Below are positions 44,475 through 57,349 of a stretch of 64,000 nt of DNA, piece after piece (positions within the stretch are counted from its first letter, which is position 1; the number at the start of each line of letters is the position of its first letter). The notes beneath the pieces were generated by a model that had not been told where the DNA came from, made no database searches, and was given only the letters and a program-made list of their open reading frames with translations. This DNA comes from Gorsachius magnificus (Eukaryota; Chordata; Aves; Pelecaniformes; Ardeidae), in assembly GCA_034008185.1 (NCBI GenBank), contig CM067105.1:868001-932000 (forward strand), given 5' to 3'. Both the position numbers and the translations under genes were made by a program.

Positions 44475-47400
44475 CCCAAATATGTTGGCATCAATGCAGA
44501 CTTGGCTATTCAAAATCAAGAACTTTACTCCCTTTGGCTCTTAGCTCTGACACCTTTTCACTTTGACTGCACTCCTGAAATCTCTCTAATGAGCCTCCTA
44601 AGAATTGAGGACTAAGGAGAACTGTGCCCAGACTTGGCTCCTTAGGGTGTTTTGTGTGGTAATGAGCCCTCTGGTGCCCAGCTCCTGAACTGCAGAGCCT
44701 GAAAGACTTAACAAGCCTCCAGAGAAGTAAAAGCAGCAAACCTCCAGGTTTCTGAGGGTGTCAGCAGGCCCTGCTGAAGTCCATCACTGAGGAGACCAGG
44801 AGCTGACAAGGTTCCTGTCCCTGGGGGCTGGTGAAGCAGGAAGTCAGAGACACTTGATACAGGAGGACATTTCAATGTGAAGATCACTGTGAAAGCCCTT
44901 GATGTGCTTCACCAAGCAGGATGGCCAAGCCCAGATTCCCATACCCTAGGGAGGGGGCTCCTTTCCGTTATGGATGCTCTGGGGTCTTCCTGGGGGAAAT
45001 GTGATGTGGGAGTGTGTGATGTTAGGCTCTGTCAGTGGTAGGACACCTCCCAGGCTCTGTGGAGGATGGGTGAGGAGGCAAAGAGGCACTGGAGCTATAA
45101 GGACCTCATATCCTCTACTGGGTCTCAGTGGAAGAGACGGAAGCCATAGCCAAGAGGACAAGGGTCTCATTTCTGTTGGGGTGTGAAAGCCCCACCAAGG
45201 CCCTTGGCCATCCCCACCACAACTACGCTGTCCTGTCCCTGTGCCTGTTCCTGCTTAGTTGCAAGAGCATAAGCCCACCTAGGCAGTCCCTGGCCTATGC
45301 AGTTGCATGGGCTTAGTCCACCTTGAGGGCTATCCTGATGTATGTATTGGCCCATTACTCCAGCTTGCCTTTGTCCTTTGGGATGGCCACCCTGCCCTGC
45401 AGCATAGTGTCTGCTCTCCTCAACATCCTGTCATCTACAAATGCTCTGATAAAGCCCTCTCTTATCTCCTCTGAGACATAAAAACACATTATAGGGTGCA
45501 GGTTGCAGGCTATGGAGTGCATTGCAGGGTATGGCAACCCCACCAGCTACAGGCTTCCAGGCAGATACCGCCCACGTCTCTACAAGGCCCACTATTCACC
45601 TGGTTATTTACCCATCTACTTATCCACCCTGACAGACCATAATGTCCTCACATGGGCACAGGAATATTGCAGGGCGGTAATGTATAAAACTTCACTGACT
45701 TCCAGGTTAAAAGAAAACTGCTGGTTTGCCTGTGTCCAGCAATCCTGTCCTTTCATCTCAGAAAGATCAGAGGATGGCAAGAGGCAAGTGACCCTGGGTA
45801 AATCCAGTCCCCTTCTCTTTCAGACACCCAGAAATGGGATCCGAGGGAACACGCTCTGGGGCACAGCCTTTCGCTCCTCTGCACAGCCTTTGGGCATTTT
45901 GGAAAGGTGCATGCAACCCATTGGTGCATTTCCCCCATTACCTGGGAGTCCCCACAGTCTCGATGACCTTGCAAAGGCGATGGAGAGTGGCCTCGCTGTG
46001 ACATTGGCCTGCTCACTCAGCCCCCTGGGGTGCTGTCCCTCCTCTCCCAGAGACTGGTAAGGATTGTGTTTGCTCAAGTCATCCCTGACTTGATCCCCAC
46101 CCACTGCTGGTTGATCTCTTCCAGAGTCCTGCCCTGACTCACAGAGGCCTGGGAGACATTACTGGGAGACACTGAGGCAAAGAGGACACAGAGGAGCTCA
46201 GGTCTATCTACACCAGCTCTTACTAAATTCAGCAGTGCCACACAGGATCTGCGTTTCTCCTTTACCTGCTCCTGCAGTAGCACACACTCGTTGTGGTGCC
46301 CTTCAGTTGCCTTTCAAAGTCAGACTGACTTTCGATCTGGACCTCGCTGAGCTTGGAGGCTGCTGTCCTTGAAGAGCAGCTGGACTGAGCTCTGCAAGCA
46401 TGTCACAGCTCTGTCTCCTCAGGAAGGGCTCCAGCTCTTCCCGCCTGTGCCCCTGGCTGAGGGCATTGCTGCACATTTGGGCTGAAGCCCTGCAGCTGTG
46501 GAACCAGGCCAGCTCTGACCTCCCATAAGGAACCTGGTACCAAGCATCCATGACCCCGTGTGTGCAAAGGCTTTGGTTCAGAGCAGAGACGTGGCATGGA
46601 AAAAGAGAGCTGCATGTCTTTCTAGGGCTAGGACTACTAAACCAGGATGAAATGCCTATTTCATTCAACTGATGATATCCCCCAACCTTGGATTAGATCT
46701 TTCATTGTCACATTTGTGGGTCTCCTGTACACTGATGGGACACCAAAAAAAAAAAAATAATCTCATGCCAAATTCTTTTCCTGATAGTAAAAGTAAATGT
46801 ATCTCCCCAGCTGAGGGAGGGAACATCCCCTGGGGAGGGGGCTCCTTTCCTTTATGGGATGTTCTGGGATATTCTTGGCATAAACGTGATGTAGGACTCG
46901 GTGATGCAAGGTGCAAGTCAGTGGTAGGACACCTCCCAGGCTCCTTTGAGGGTGGGTGAGGACACAACAAGTTGCTGGAGCTGTAAGGACCTCATGTCCT
47001 CAGTGAGTCTCAGTGGAAGAGGAAGAAGCCATAGCCAAGAGGACAAGGGTCTCAGTTCTGTTGGGTGCCAAATCCCCACTAAGGCCCTTGGCCATCCCCA
47101 CCACAGCTACACCGTCCTGGGCCTGTGGCTGTTCCTGCTTCCTTGCTTCCAGCACCAAGCTGTGGTTTTTCTGAGGATTCGTCAATGCCTGTGGGTTCCC
47201 CACAACACATCCCCTTCCTTCCAAAGCCTTGTTCATGCTCCTTTATCACCCAAGATTTCCAAGCCCCAGGGATGAGAGAATTTAGCTCCAAATCCCAGCA
47301 CTGGATTGCACATCCTCCTTCTTCTGCGGTCTCAAAATCAAACCTCGAACTAACTCTCTTCAGCATGACAGCCCCCGATGTGCCAAGCCTTCTTGCTGCC

Positions 47401-48934
47401 TTTAACACACTCACAGCTGCACCCACAGTGTCCTCCTTCTGCATGCCCCTGTGTCTCACAAGCCCTTCCTCTTCCCCTGCAGTGATGGGATCTCATCCCG
47501 GGAGGTCTGTGTATCCTCCAGGCTCATGGATGTTTCCTGATGTCTTTCCAGGTGTGGGGAGGGAAGGAGGGGAGGAGAGCCAGGTCATCTCCTGGGGCAT
47601 GACTGAGCACAGACACCCCAGCAGTGGGCATTCCCCATCTGCCAGGCTGAGGCACGCACATAAAATGGAAACATCTGTTATCATCCCTGGTTTAAACAGG
47701 AGGGGCTTGCCTTCCTGCCATCTTCCCATGCCAATCCTTTTCCTCAACCTCCAGCCACAGACATAACCTGCTTTCCATTGCTGGTCGTGCACATGTTTCT
47801 TACTGACATCCTTAATCCTCTCTGCCACACCTACACATGCCCAGTCGCTGCTTCTCAGGGTCACTCAGTCTTCTGAGAGGTCTTGAGAGTTTTGGATGTT
47901 CCTGGTTGGATGTTCCTGGTGCTTTTAATAGCCTTTCTCACTGCGTCAAAGCTCATGGTGAGCTGTCTGGACCATAACAGGGCTTTTATGACCATCTCTT
48001 AGGATTACAGTTGTCTGTTTATGATCATCTGTGAAGACAGAGCAGTCACAGAAAAGCACCACAAATATCAAGAAAATGCAGCGTGAAGTCCTGGTAAGGA
48101 CCAGGTGAGCTACTCCCATGGCTGTGGCTTCCTGGCAAGGAGTCTGTCCTGAGAAGGGGATCCAGCCTCTGCCACTCTCTGGAGAGGGAAACCAGCAGGA
48201 GACCCAGGGACACAAAGGCTCACTTTTGCATCTGAACCACTTGGGTGTGTACTTCAATATTACACCTTATATGACAAATATTGATTGAACCCCAGAGGGG
48301 CTACCACAGAAGCACACTGCTACTTTGTGTGTGTGTGTGTGTGTGTGTTACCACTGCCACTCTTAGGGAAATCACAGAAACATCTGAAGGATTATTGATG
48401 CATTTTTGACACAAGACCCACCAGGTTTGCATTTTATAAAATGGGATGGCAGAGGCCAAGGGAAGGATGGTTTGGGCATTGTCATGAGATCTTGGAAACT
48501 GAAGCATGCTCTCTTCTCCCCCTCTCATGGGTGCCTAAAAAGGACTCATAAATCTCTTCACTTAAAGTTCACTTAAAGTTGAACACCCCTTTGAGTTTCA
48601 ATTGAGTTTTCGTATGAAGCATTGCTGTGCCTGGAGGATATTTTCTTTGAAGACAAGATGTATCCAGGCACACTGTGAGAAGGATTCAGCTGTTTCTTGC
48701 CTGTGTCATCAAGGGTGTGAGTACAGACCCCACTGTGATGTGCTTCATCTTCGTGTAATGCTTGCAGCTGTTGGGTAGAGTAGGGACAGACTTTGCCACT
48801 CTGATGGCATCTGATGACTGATGCCTCTGACTGATGGCAACAGTCAATTGCACACAGGCAGCCAATCGCACGCCCTGCGATGCCATCTGGGGTGTCTGTC
48901 ACACCCCCGCCCTGAATGGGCATTGCTTTCCTGT

Positions 48935-49290
48935 TCCTAGAATCACAGAAGGTTTGGCTTGGAAGGGACCTTATAGATCATTTAGTTCCAACCTCCTGCC
49001 TTGAGCATGGACACCTAACCCGTGTCTGTGTTTGGATTGACCTGACCCATGTGAAGGACCTTGCACTTGAACTTGTTGAACTTCATGAGGTTCAGACCTC
49101 ATGTCAAGGTCCCATCAAGGTCCCTCTGGATGGCATCTCTTCCCTCCAGCGGGTCAACTGCACCACACAACTTGGTGTCACTGGCACACTTGTTGAGGCT
49201 GCACTCAATCCCATTCTCCATGTTGCTGACAAAGATGGTAAACAGCGCAGGTCCTAATACCAACCCCTGAGGAACACCACTCATCACTGG
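48935..49290 (-). repeat. CR1 fragment in right arm
   Basis: Inverted partner of 36485-36840, with only a few substitutions. Confidence 0.85.
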
Positions 49291-49699
49291 TCCTATGCTG
49301 TCTTTGTGAGCCTTGGCATCTCATGCAGCTCTGGGGGCCTGCATTTAAAAACCAAATGGAGTAGACACCCTGAATTCGGGAAGGCAATGTGGGGGTGAAC
49401 ATGAGGCAACTGCCAATACAGCGAGTGGGGACCCAGTAAATACAGCTGATGGAGAAGAGGAAGAATGAGCCTGAGCTCTCCCTGTGGCACATGGCTCCAT
49501 TTGTTCAGATGAACAACTCTAAAGGCTGCCCTGAACATCATGACTGGGGACAGGTTCACTTGCCCTAATTTGGGCATCAGCTGCCATTTCAGTTGGCCAA
49601 AGAAAGTTCCCAGCAACCTCTAAGAGGATTCCCCCCGATGTAGGCCTGCTTCTATGAACTGCTCCATTACAGCCTGCAGTTGCCTGCGCATATCTTCAG

Positions 49700-51930
49700 C
49701 CACCCCTGACACCTGAAATGTCACCGGGTGTTGTGTCTGAACAGACCAGTGCTGCCCTGATCCCCATTAATGGGAATGAGAGCTGAGACAAGAAGCTCAC
49801 AGGCAGGTGCCTATTTTGTGCACACCTGGACAACTGAGGCAAGAGGAATCCCACCTCCTGTGGGTTTGTGTTGTGCATGTGAGGGAGCTGAGTCCTATTC
49901 TAGCCCTAGGACTAAAAGCCTACAAATGAGATGCCTTGGTTGACTCATCTGCATCCCTTCCCTCAGCAGGGGTAGAGGAGATCCCTCCCTGTAAGTCTCT
50001 GGGTGTCCTGTCTAATGATGGGACAAGGAATGGCGATTCTCATGGAGAAATTATAGAGTTCTTAAGAAGTGTCTCTCCCCAGCTGACAGAGAAAACATCA
50101 GGGATGACTTCAGCCTGTGTCACAGCAGGTTCCTCTGGAGCCCCAGGGACACCTGGAGGGAGCCCCGAGGGGGCAGAGCAAGTGCTGCCTTGGGCTGGTC
50201 CTCTGCCGCTGAGCTGGGCTGGGCTCCTGGGATGGAGGGAGCTCATGGCAAGTGGGCAGCGCTGCCGAGAGACAGCTCTGCCCAGGAGCAGCTCCTCTGC
50301 AAAGCGCCTGCAGGCACCGAGGGTAAACAAGTGAGGCAGAGAGTGGTTAAAGGCAGTCTGGGGCGGGGGGATGCTGAGAGCTCATGGAGAGAAATTTTTA
50401 CAGAGAGTAAGTCTGTGGCTTCAGGGCATTCCATCTGTAGATCCTGCTTGGGTCTCCTACAGCTGGGATATTGCCCAGCCTATGTGATAGGTAAGTAGAA
50501 CCCTCAGACTTTCTCTGGTGCAGAGGAGGAAGACGTGCTGCAGAGAGATGCAGAGATGGCTGCCTTCTCCCAGGGAGGGCTGCAGGGTGGGAAGGTGGGT
50601 GTGCAGGCAGGGGTGCCCAGGGCTGTCCTTCCCAGCAGGGTCCCTGCACCCCAGGGGGCTGTGTGCTGGAGCAGGGACTCTGCTGCCAGCCAGGGTCAGC
50701 ACTCAGCCTGCCCGGGGAGCTCCCCAGCGTTCTGCGGGGAGAAGATCTTGGTGGAAGGAGCAGTCTCTGGCAGGGCAGGACAGGGTCCTTCTGCTGTTCA
50801 GAGGGTGTGGTGTGGATCAGAGCTTCTCACAGCTCTAGATCACATTAGAAATCTTCTCAGGAGATGTTTCAAGAGGCAGGGTTTACTATAAAGATAAGGA
50901 GATTTCCTGGGTCTGGGTTTTCTGTTTCCTACGCTGAGAGTAGGGGACAGGACAGGGAGCAGGGGGCAGTAGGGAGGGAAAGAGAAATAGAAAAGGCCTT
51001 CAGCCACTCCTCTGCCTACCGACAGCACCAGCATCACCTTTGCTGGACCCATCAGGTTATTCTGGCCTTCTGAAGCTCGCAACAGGAACATGCGCCCTCT
51101 AAACAGGCAGGTTTCTGGAGGGCCAAGGTGAATGCACAGAGGTTGGGATGGGGTCTGTGAGCAGGGAAAAAACCTGAGACAGGGAAACACCTCCCAGGGT
51201 GAGAATCTCCAGACAGCAGGGAATGAGAGGAAATGAAAATCTGAAATATTTTGGGAGGGAGAATTCAGAAAACTCCATATGATTCCCTCCAATGCAACCC
51301 CCTTCCTCTGAGCAAGCCCCCTTGGCTCCTCTCCCAGCCAGCAAAGCCTCTGCCCTCAGGGCTGGGGGCTCCAAGGTGGGAACCAGCTCCTCTGCAGCCA
51401 GAGCTCCAGCAGAGCCGTGGGGCAGCTCTCCAGCCCCGTGGCCATTTCCCTCTGCAGAGCCCAGGGGCTGAGAGCAGCTGCCCGGCAATGGTGGTGCCTG
51501 GGAGGTGGCGTGCAGAGCTGGGGCAGGGTAACGCTGCCTGAGGGCCCGCCTGCCTCTGCCCTGGCCTCTCTGAGCCAAACCCTCGCTGGATATTTGCTTG
51601 TTCCTCCCGTTGCCTGTGTTAGTGGTATTGTTATCTTGATGTTGTTGTCAGGCTCTGTTAGGAGGTAGAGTTTGAGCTGTAGAGTCACACACTGATCTTG
51701 TGGGTCCCCCCATGCAGGTGTGCCCATGAGAGCAATTGTCCCAGCTTTCCTCTCGCCTGCGGGGCTGTGGGCAATGCAGTCTGTGGGGCTGGGGAATGAG
51801 CTGAATCTCCCTTAATCAAATGCCATCATTAGGACACCTGGCTATCTCCTTGAGGTTTCCTTCCAAGCTGTGAGCTTTTCTCCAGGAATCAAACCTGTCC
51901 TAGAGCACCTTTGTGTTATCTGAAAGCCCC
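49700..51930. repeat. OR upstream module, copy 4 (inverted)
   Basis: All module blocks occur in reverse order relative to copies 1-3, on the strand of the truncated OR at 52667. It extends at its far end (51690-51930) into sequence also found at 54710-54930. Confidence 0.83.
50347..50412 (+). promoter_or_regulatory. Candidate OR promoter and 5' noncoding exon, inverted unit
   Basis: TTAAAG box (50347-50352) and donor GTAAGT (50407-50412), 60 bp apart. A strong acceptor (TTTTCATTTTGAACAG, ending about 52642) lies 25 bp before the ATG of the truncated OR at 52667, so the predicted intron is about 2.2 kb. Confidence 0.38.
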
Positions 51931-52666
51931 ACGTAGAAGAACAGAAATGCTACGATGGAGAAACTGCTGTTGAGTTGGCAAAATGAGCCATGAGTGTCCT
52001 GGTCTAAAAGTTTGGAGCTGAGATCTCAGAAAAGGGTGGAGCATTCAGTGGTCTGAGGTGGATCCCTCTGCTCTCAGCATTGCCTGGTTGCTTCTGAGGT
52101 TAATATGGGAGTGTGATCACCCTCCAGCTCCGAAAGCTGAAAGCCCAGGGCAGCTGGGAACTAGGCAGAGAGACAGACAAGCTCCCGTCACTCTTCTCAG
52201 CCACAGGCAATCCTCCTGCCTCTCAGGACTCTCTTCTCCCTGAGTGCAGCAGAAATGCTGAGCATTTCTGACATCCAAGATCACTCCCTGGGGTGGGAGG
52301 GGGAGCTGGCTTTAGCACGGGGAGTACAGATGCTGACAAGTCCTTCTACATCATGAGCAGCTCCATCTGACAAAGTCGAACACCAGGACTGGCTCCTGCC
52401 CAAACTGTTCCCATGGACCTACTGCTGCAGAGCAGGGCTGACTCATTGGCAGTCGGTGGGCAGAGGCCCTGCTCCTCCGAACGCACACACCCAGCACCAG
52501 AGCTGCAGCCACGGAGATGAAGAAAGGTCTCCTAGAAAAGGCAAAGTGGGTGTATGTAGCAGCAGGGTCTCTGGGACAAATGGCTTTGATTTCGCTCAAA
52601 GAAGAATCCCCAAACTTGGCATTTTCTTTTTCATTTTGAACAGTGCTGCATTCTCAGAGGAAGCAA

Positions 52667-53158
52667 ATGTCCAACAGCAGCTCCATCACCCAGTTCCTCC
52701 TCCTGGCATTCGCAGACACGCGGGAGCTGCAGCTCTTGCACTTCTGGCTCTTCCTGGGCATCTACTTGGCTGCCCTCCTGGGCAATGGCCTCATCATCAC
52801 TGCCATAGCCTGCGACCACCGCCTCCACACCCCCATGTACTTCTTCCTCCTCAACCTCTCCCTCCTTGACCTGGGATCCATCTCCACCACTGTCCCCAAA
52901 TCCATGGCCAACTCCCTAGGGGACACCAGAGCAATTTCCTCTGCAGGATGTGCTGCACAGGTCTTTCTTGTTTCCTTTTTGCTTGGAACAGAGTATTTTC
53001 TTCTTACCATCATGGCCTATGATCGCTACATTGCCATCTGCCAACCCCTACACCATGGGTCTCTCCTGAGCAGCACAGCTTGTGTCCACATGGCAGCTCC
53101 TCTGCAAAGGAGCAGCCATGTCCAGGAGCAGCTCCTCTGCAAAACGCAGCAGGGCTGA
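52667..53158 (+). pseudogene. Olfactory receptor, family 14-like, truncated at TM4
   Basis: The N-terminal 143 or so residues match the intact receptors: MSNSSSITQFLLL, LLGNGLIIT, HTPMYFFLLN, MAYDRYIAICQPL. Just after CVHMAA (about 53096) the sequence changes to part of the upstream module (gcagctcctctgcaaa), and the frame stops at 53158 in unrelated codons. TM4 to TM7 are absent. The join sits on gcagctcctctgcaaa, which occurs twice within 40 bp there. The open frame starts eight codons earlier, but MSNSSS is the conserved start. No receptor can be made; it might still be transcribed from its own candidate promoter. Confidence 0.92.
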
Positions 53159-54964
53159 GGGCACTGCCTGCAGGCACCGAGGGTAAACACGTGAGGCAGA
53201 GAGAGGTTACAGACAGTCTGGACGTGCTGACAGTTCACTGTGGGAGAAATCTTTACAGCCCAGTAATTCTCTGGCTGCAGGGCAATGAAGCTTCCATTCC
53301 TGGAGGGAGCTCCTTAAGGTGGCACATCCCTTAGCTGATGGTATCTGTGAGTACAAATCTCATAGTTTTTTCTAGTCTAGAGGAGGAGAACGTGCTGCAG
53401 ATCAGGACGTTCCACTGTACCATCAAAGGGAGAGGGAGTGACGGCTGCCTTCTCCTAATGGCTGCAGGGGTGTAAAGTTGGATGGGCACAGGAGGGTGCC
53501 CAGGGCTGTCCTACCCAGCAGGGTCCCTGGTTCCCAGAGCATTGTGTGCTGGGGCAGGGACTCTGCTGCCTGCCAGGGTCAGCACTCAGCCTCTCTGGAA
53601 GCTGAGCCTGGTGCTGTGGAGAGAAACTGTGGATGGGATGAGCAACACCCAGCGAGGCAGGGTCCTTTTGATGTCAAGATAGTGCTACCTGGGTCAGGGC
53701 ACCTCACAGCACCACATCAGTCCCACAATATTTTCAAGGGGATGTCTGAAGGAGAAGACCAGCACAGGTATTGCTATAGAGATAAGGAGCTTTCCTGAGT
53801 CCATGTTTTCCAGTTTCTTATTCCTGGGGGCTGGGGGAAGGGTGGTGGGGAAGGTGGGGGAGGCAGCGAGAGAAAACTATAAATAGAAAAAAAAAGCTCT
53901 CAAGTTTTAATAAGTCACTCAGATTCCTGAACTGCAACTGAGAGTGATCAATAGGACTTCCAGGAGCCTGGTAAAGTGCCTACGGCCACCCCTCTGCCTA
54001 TGGCCAGAGCCATCATCACTTCAGCTGGACACAGCTGGGTTGTTCTGAGCCGCCATTTTCCACCTGCAAACAGGATCATGCACCCAGCCAGTGCCCTGCA
54101 AACAGGCAGGGTTCTGGAGGGCTAAGATGGGTTCACAGAGCTTGGGATGGGGTCTGTGAACGATGACTGGGAAAAGACATGGGACAGGGAAACACCTCCC
54201 AGGGTCAGATTATCCAGGCTGCAGAGACATGATCAGGAATTAAAGGAGACTAAACCAGAAACCTTGTGGGAGGGAGAATTCAGAAAGAACTGTTTGATCC
54301 TGTCCAATGCTGAGCCCTTCCTCTGGGCAAGCCCCCTTGGCTCCTCTCCCAGCCAGAAAAGCCTCTGCCCTCAGGGCTCTGGGCTCCAAGGTGGGAACCA
54401 GCTCCTCTGCAGCCAGAGCTCCAGCAGAGCCGTGGGGCAGCTCTCCAGCCCCGTGGCCATTTCCCTCTGCAGAGCCCAGGGCTGAGAGCAGCTGCCCGGC
54501 AATGGTGGTGCCTGGGCAGTGGCGTGCAGAGCTGGGGCAGGGTAACGCTGCCTGAGGGCCCGCCTGCCTCTGCCCTGGCCTCTTTCAGCTGGACCCTCAC
54601 TGGCTATTTACTTGTGTCTCCACTGCTCTGTGTTATTGTTTTTGTTATTTCATTTTTGCTGCCAGGTTCTCTGGGGAGGTGGTGTTTCAGCTGCAGTTCA
54701 GACACTGATCTTGTGGGTCTCCCATGCAGTTCTGTCCACAGGAACAAGTGTCCAAGTTTTCCTAGTGCATGTGTAGTTCTGGCCAATGCAGTCTGTGAGG
54801 CTGGATTATGAGCTGATTGTCCATACCTGAAATACCATCAGAAGGAGAATATGCTACCTCCCTGAGGTATCCTCCCAAGGTCTGAGATTCTCTCCCTGAT
54901 ACAAACCTGTCCCATACAACCTTTTTTTTTTTTTTTCTTAAACCCCCACTGGAGAAGCACAAAG
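53100..54964. repeat. OR upstream module, copy 5 (inverted)
   Basis: Matches the left part of copy 3 in the left arm. The donor position reads GTAATT (53263-53268) and the box TTACAG, so the candidate exon signals have decayed. No receptor follows within the expected 2 kb. Confidence 0.83.
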
Positions 54965-55479
54965 GAAGCGCGAGGTAGCATTTGCGATGAACCTGTCCAA
55001 AGTGGGTGAGAGAAATCTCTCTGGGATGTTGGGGGCTGTTCCTGGTGTAACACACAGAAATGCCAGGGCTCTGCGAGGTGTCCACACCTGAGCTGGCCTC
55101 GTGCACTTGTCACCCACACAGGGGTGTTCAGAGGCAGGATTCCTTCCCTTGCACATGCAGAAGCAGTGCATTAGCAGAAAACACAGTGTGTCTTCATCCC
55201 TGCGGTGTATTGCTCTGCTCTGCACTCATCTGAGATGCTCCAAGAATGAACGCAGGGACCTTTGCTCAAGGAAGCACATCCCAGTGCTGCATTCAGGTGT
55301 TTTCCCAGGGAACATTGCTCTCAATGTGAAGAAACCTCAAGACACTGTTCCACAGGCCTTCATGGAATCCTGTGTTTGGTTTGGGCAGAGAGGTTTAGGC
55401 AGCAGGGGGGCACCAGGGGTGGCTTCTGTGAGAAAATGCCAGAGGCTTCCCCTGTGCATGATAGAGCCAATGCCAGCTG

Positions 55480-56431
55480 ACTCCAAGATGGACCCACTGC
55501 TGGCCAAAGCTGAGCCAATCAGCGACGGCGGTAGCACCTCTGTGATAACATATATAAGGGGGAAAAAAGAGCTGCACAACAGCAGCTGGGAGAAAGGAGT
55601 GAGAATATGTAGGAGAAACAACTCTGCAGACACCAAGGTCACTGAAGAAGGAGGGGGAGGACTTGCTCCATGTGCTGGAGCAGAGATTCCCCTGAAGCCT
55701 GTGGTGAAGACCATGCTGAGGAAGGTTATACCCTACAGCCCATGGAGGCCCGTGGTGGATGAAATATAATCCTACAGACCATGGAGGACCCCACACTGGA
55801 GCAGGCGGATGTGCCCAAAGAAGGCTGTGACCCTCTGGAGAACCCATGCTGGAGTAGGCTCCTGGCAGGACCTGTGACCCCTTGGGAAGAGGAGCCCATG
55901 CTGGAGCAGTCTGTTCCTGAGAGACTGCACCCCTTGGAAGGAACCCACGCTGGAGCAGTTTGTGAAGAACTGCAGCCCGTGGGAAGGATGCACATTGGAG
56001 AAGTTTGTGGAGGACTGTCTCCCGCAGGTGGGACCACACCCTGGAGCAGAGGAAGAGTATGTGGAGGAAGGAGTGGCAGAGAGAATCTGTGATGAACTGA
56101 CCACAGCCCCCATTCCCCGTCCCTCTGTGCCACTCAGGGGGAGGAATTTGAGAATTCAGGAGGGAAGCTGATCTGGAGAAGAAGGGAGGGCTTGGAGGAA
56201 GGTGCTTTAAGATTTGTTTTTATTTCTCATAACCCTACTCTGATTTGATTGGTAATAAATGAAAGTCGGGTCTGTTTTGCCTGTGACAGTAATTGCTGAG
56301 TGATCTCCCTGTCCTTATCTCAATCCGAGAGCCTTTCATCGTATTTTTCCTCCCCCTAACCAGTTGAGGAGTGGGAGTGATAGAGTGGCTTGGTGGCCAC
56401 CTGACGTCCAGCCAAGGTCAGCTCAGCACAC
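55480..56431 (+). mobile_element. Long solo LTR, second ERV family, copy 2
   Basis: A CCAAT box (about 55515), TATATAAG (55551-55558), a long body with imperfect gctggagcag units at 40-60 bp spacing (55790-56045), AATAAA (56254-56259) and an end near ccaaggtcagctcagcacaca. Colinear with 20345-21263. The true 5' edge may lie further left, towards 55340, where no partner is available to fix it. Confidence 0.72.
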
Positions 56432-57343
56432 ACCCCTAGGAATAGCTGATGGCATTTGTGCTCACTCAGTTCATCTCACCACACGCACACCATGTGCATG
56501 CTTATGTCTCATCTGTACAATGCAGACAGAGGCTTCTGACGTCATCATTTGGTGTCCCTCCATGGAGGGTCAAAGAACCTCTCCAGGCTGCAGTAAGAGG
56601 CCAGTGTTGAAAATGGTGGTTGTTATTGCCTAGATAGTGAAGAGTGCTCTGGCACAGCTTCCCCTGGGTGTCCACTGAACACGGGCACAGACCAGACCCT
56701 GCTCTGCTGGTCCTTCACCTCTCTCCTAGGAAGCCTGGCTGTGAAAGGACACTGCCCTGTGCCCCCAGCATGCTCACTCACACACTTTAGCTGCTCACTG
56801 GTGTTTTCTCTCCTGTGCATGTTCCTGGGCATGGTCTTAAGAACATCATTAGAAGCAGACCTAAGCCATCAGGCACTGCCCTTAAAAGATCCCTTTTCAT
56901 GATGCTGTTATGAACGTCAGCTGTGTCACAGAAGTGTCCATTGCTTGTCCCTGCCTGCTGGCACAAACTGCCACACACCAGGACTATATCGAGCTGCCAG
57001 TGCTCTCAGGCCCTTACAGCAACACGAGGGCTCAGAAGGAGAGCGTGGAGATGGAAAGTGAGCAGCTCAGAAAGACCAAGCACTGGTGCTGAACTCATTC
57101 CCCCTCCACCTCTGCACACAGGCACTGCCCCTGCAGCTCCAGAGATGATCTCGGATAAAAGATCTCAGAGAAACAACTCACTGCAGGGTCACTTATTTTG
57201 TTGCAAAACACATGGAGCACGGCTCATCATTACGCAGTATCCAGATCACACAGGACAGGTAAATACAGAGTTAGAAATGGTATGAATAATGACAGTTCTC
57301 TGTGGACAACATTCTTACAACTAAGAAAAGCTTAAACCAAACT
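56432..57343. other. No gene recognised
   Basis: Short frames only, and no repeat identified. Confidence 0.5.
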
Positions 57344-57349
57344 CAAACC

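Larger units (their letters stand above)
44410..54964 (-). repeat. Right arm of large imperfect palindrome
   Basis: Inverted partner of 33691-41944. Colinear pairing: 44410-45320 with 41944-41030 (more diverged), 45320-50090 with 41030-35700 (nearly identical, minus the solo LTR), and 53130-54964 with 35515-33691. About 3 kb (50.3-53.13 kb), with a second module and the truncated OR, has no partner in the left arm. Confidence 0.92.

Noticed and set aside
47125..47766. 213-residue frame kept in both arms (partner 38033-38674)
   Set aside because: No domain; one arm differs by only a few bases, so conservation is uninformative. Overlapping frames in other phases are equally open.
55101..55769. 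222-residue plus-strand frame and its 214-residue antisense partner
   Set aside because: Both lie over the promoter region of a long LTR; repetitive composition explains the open frames.
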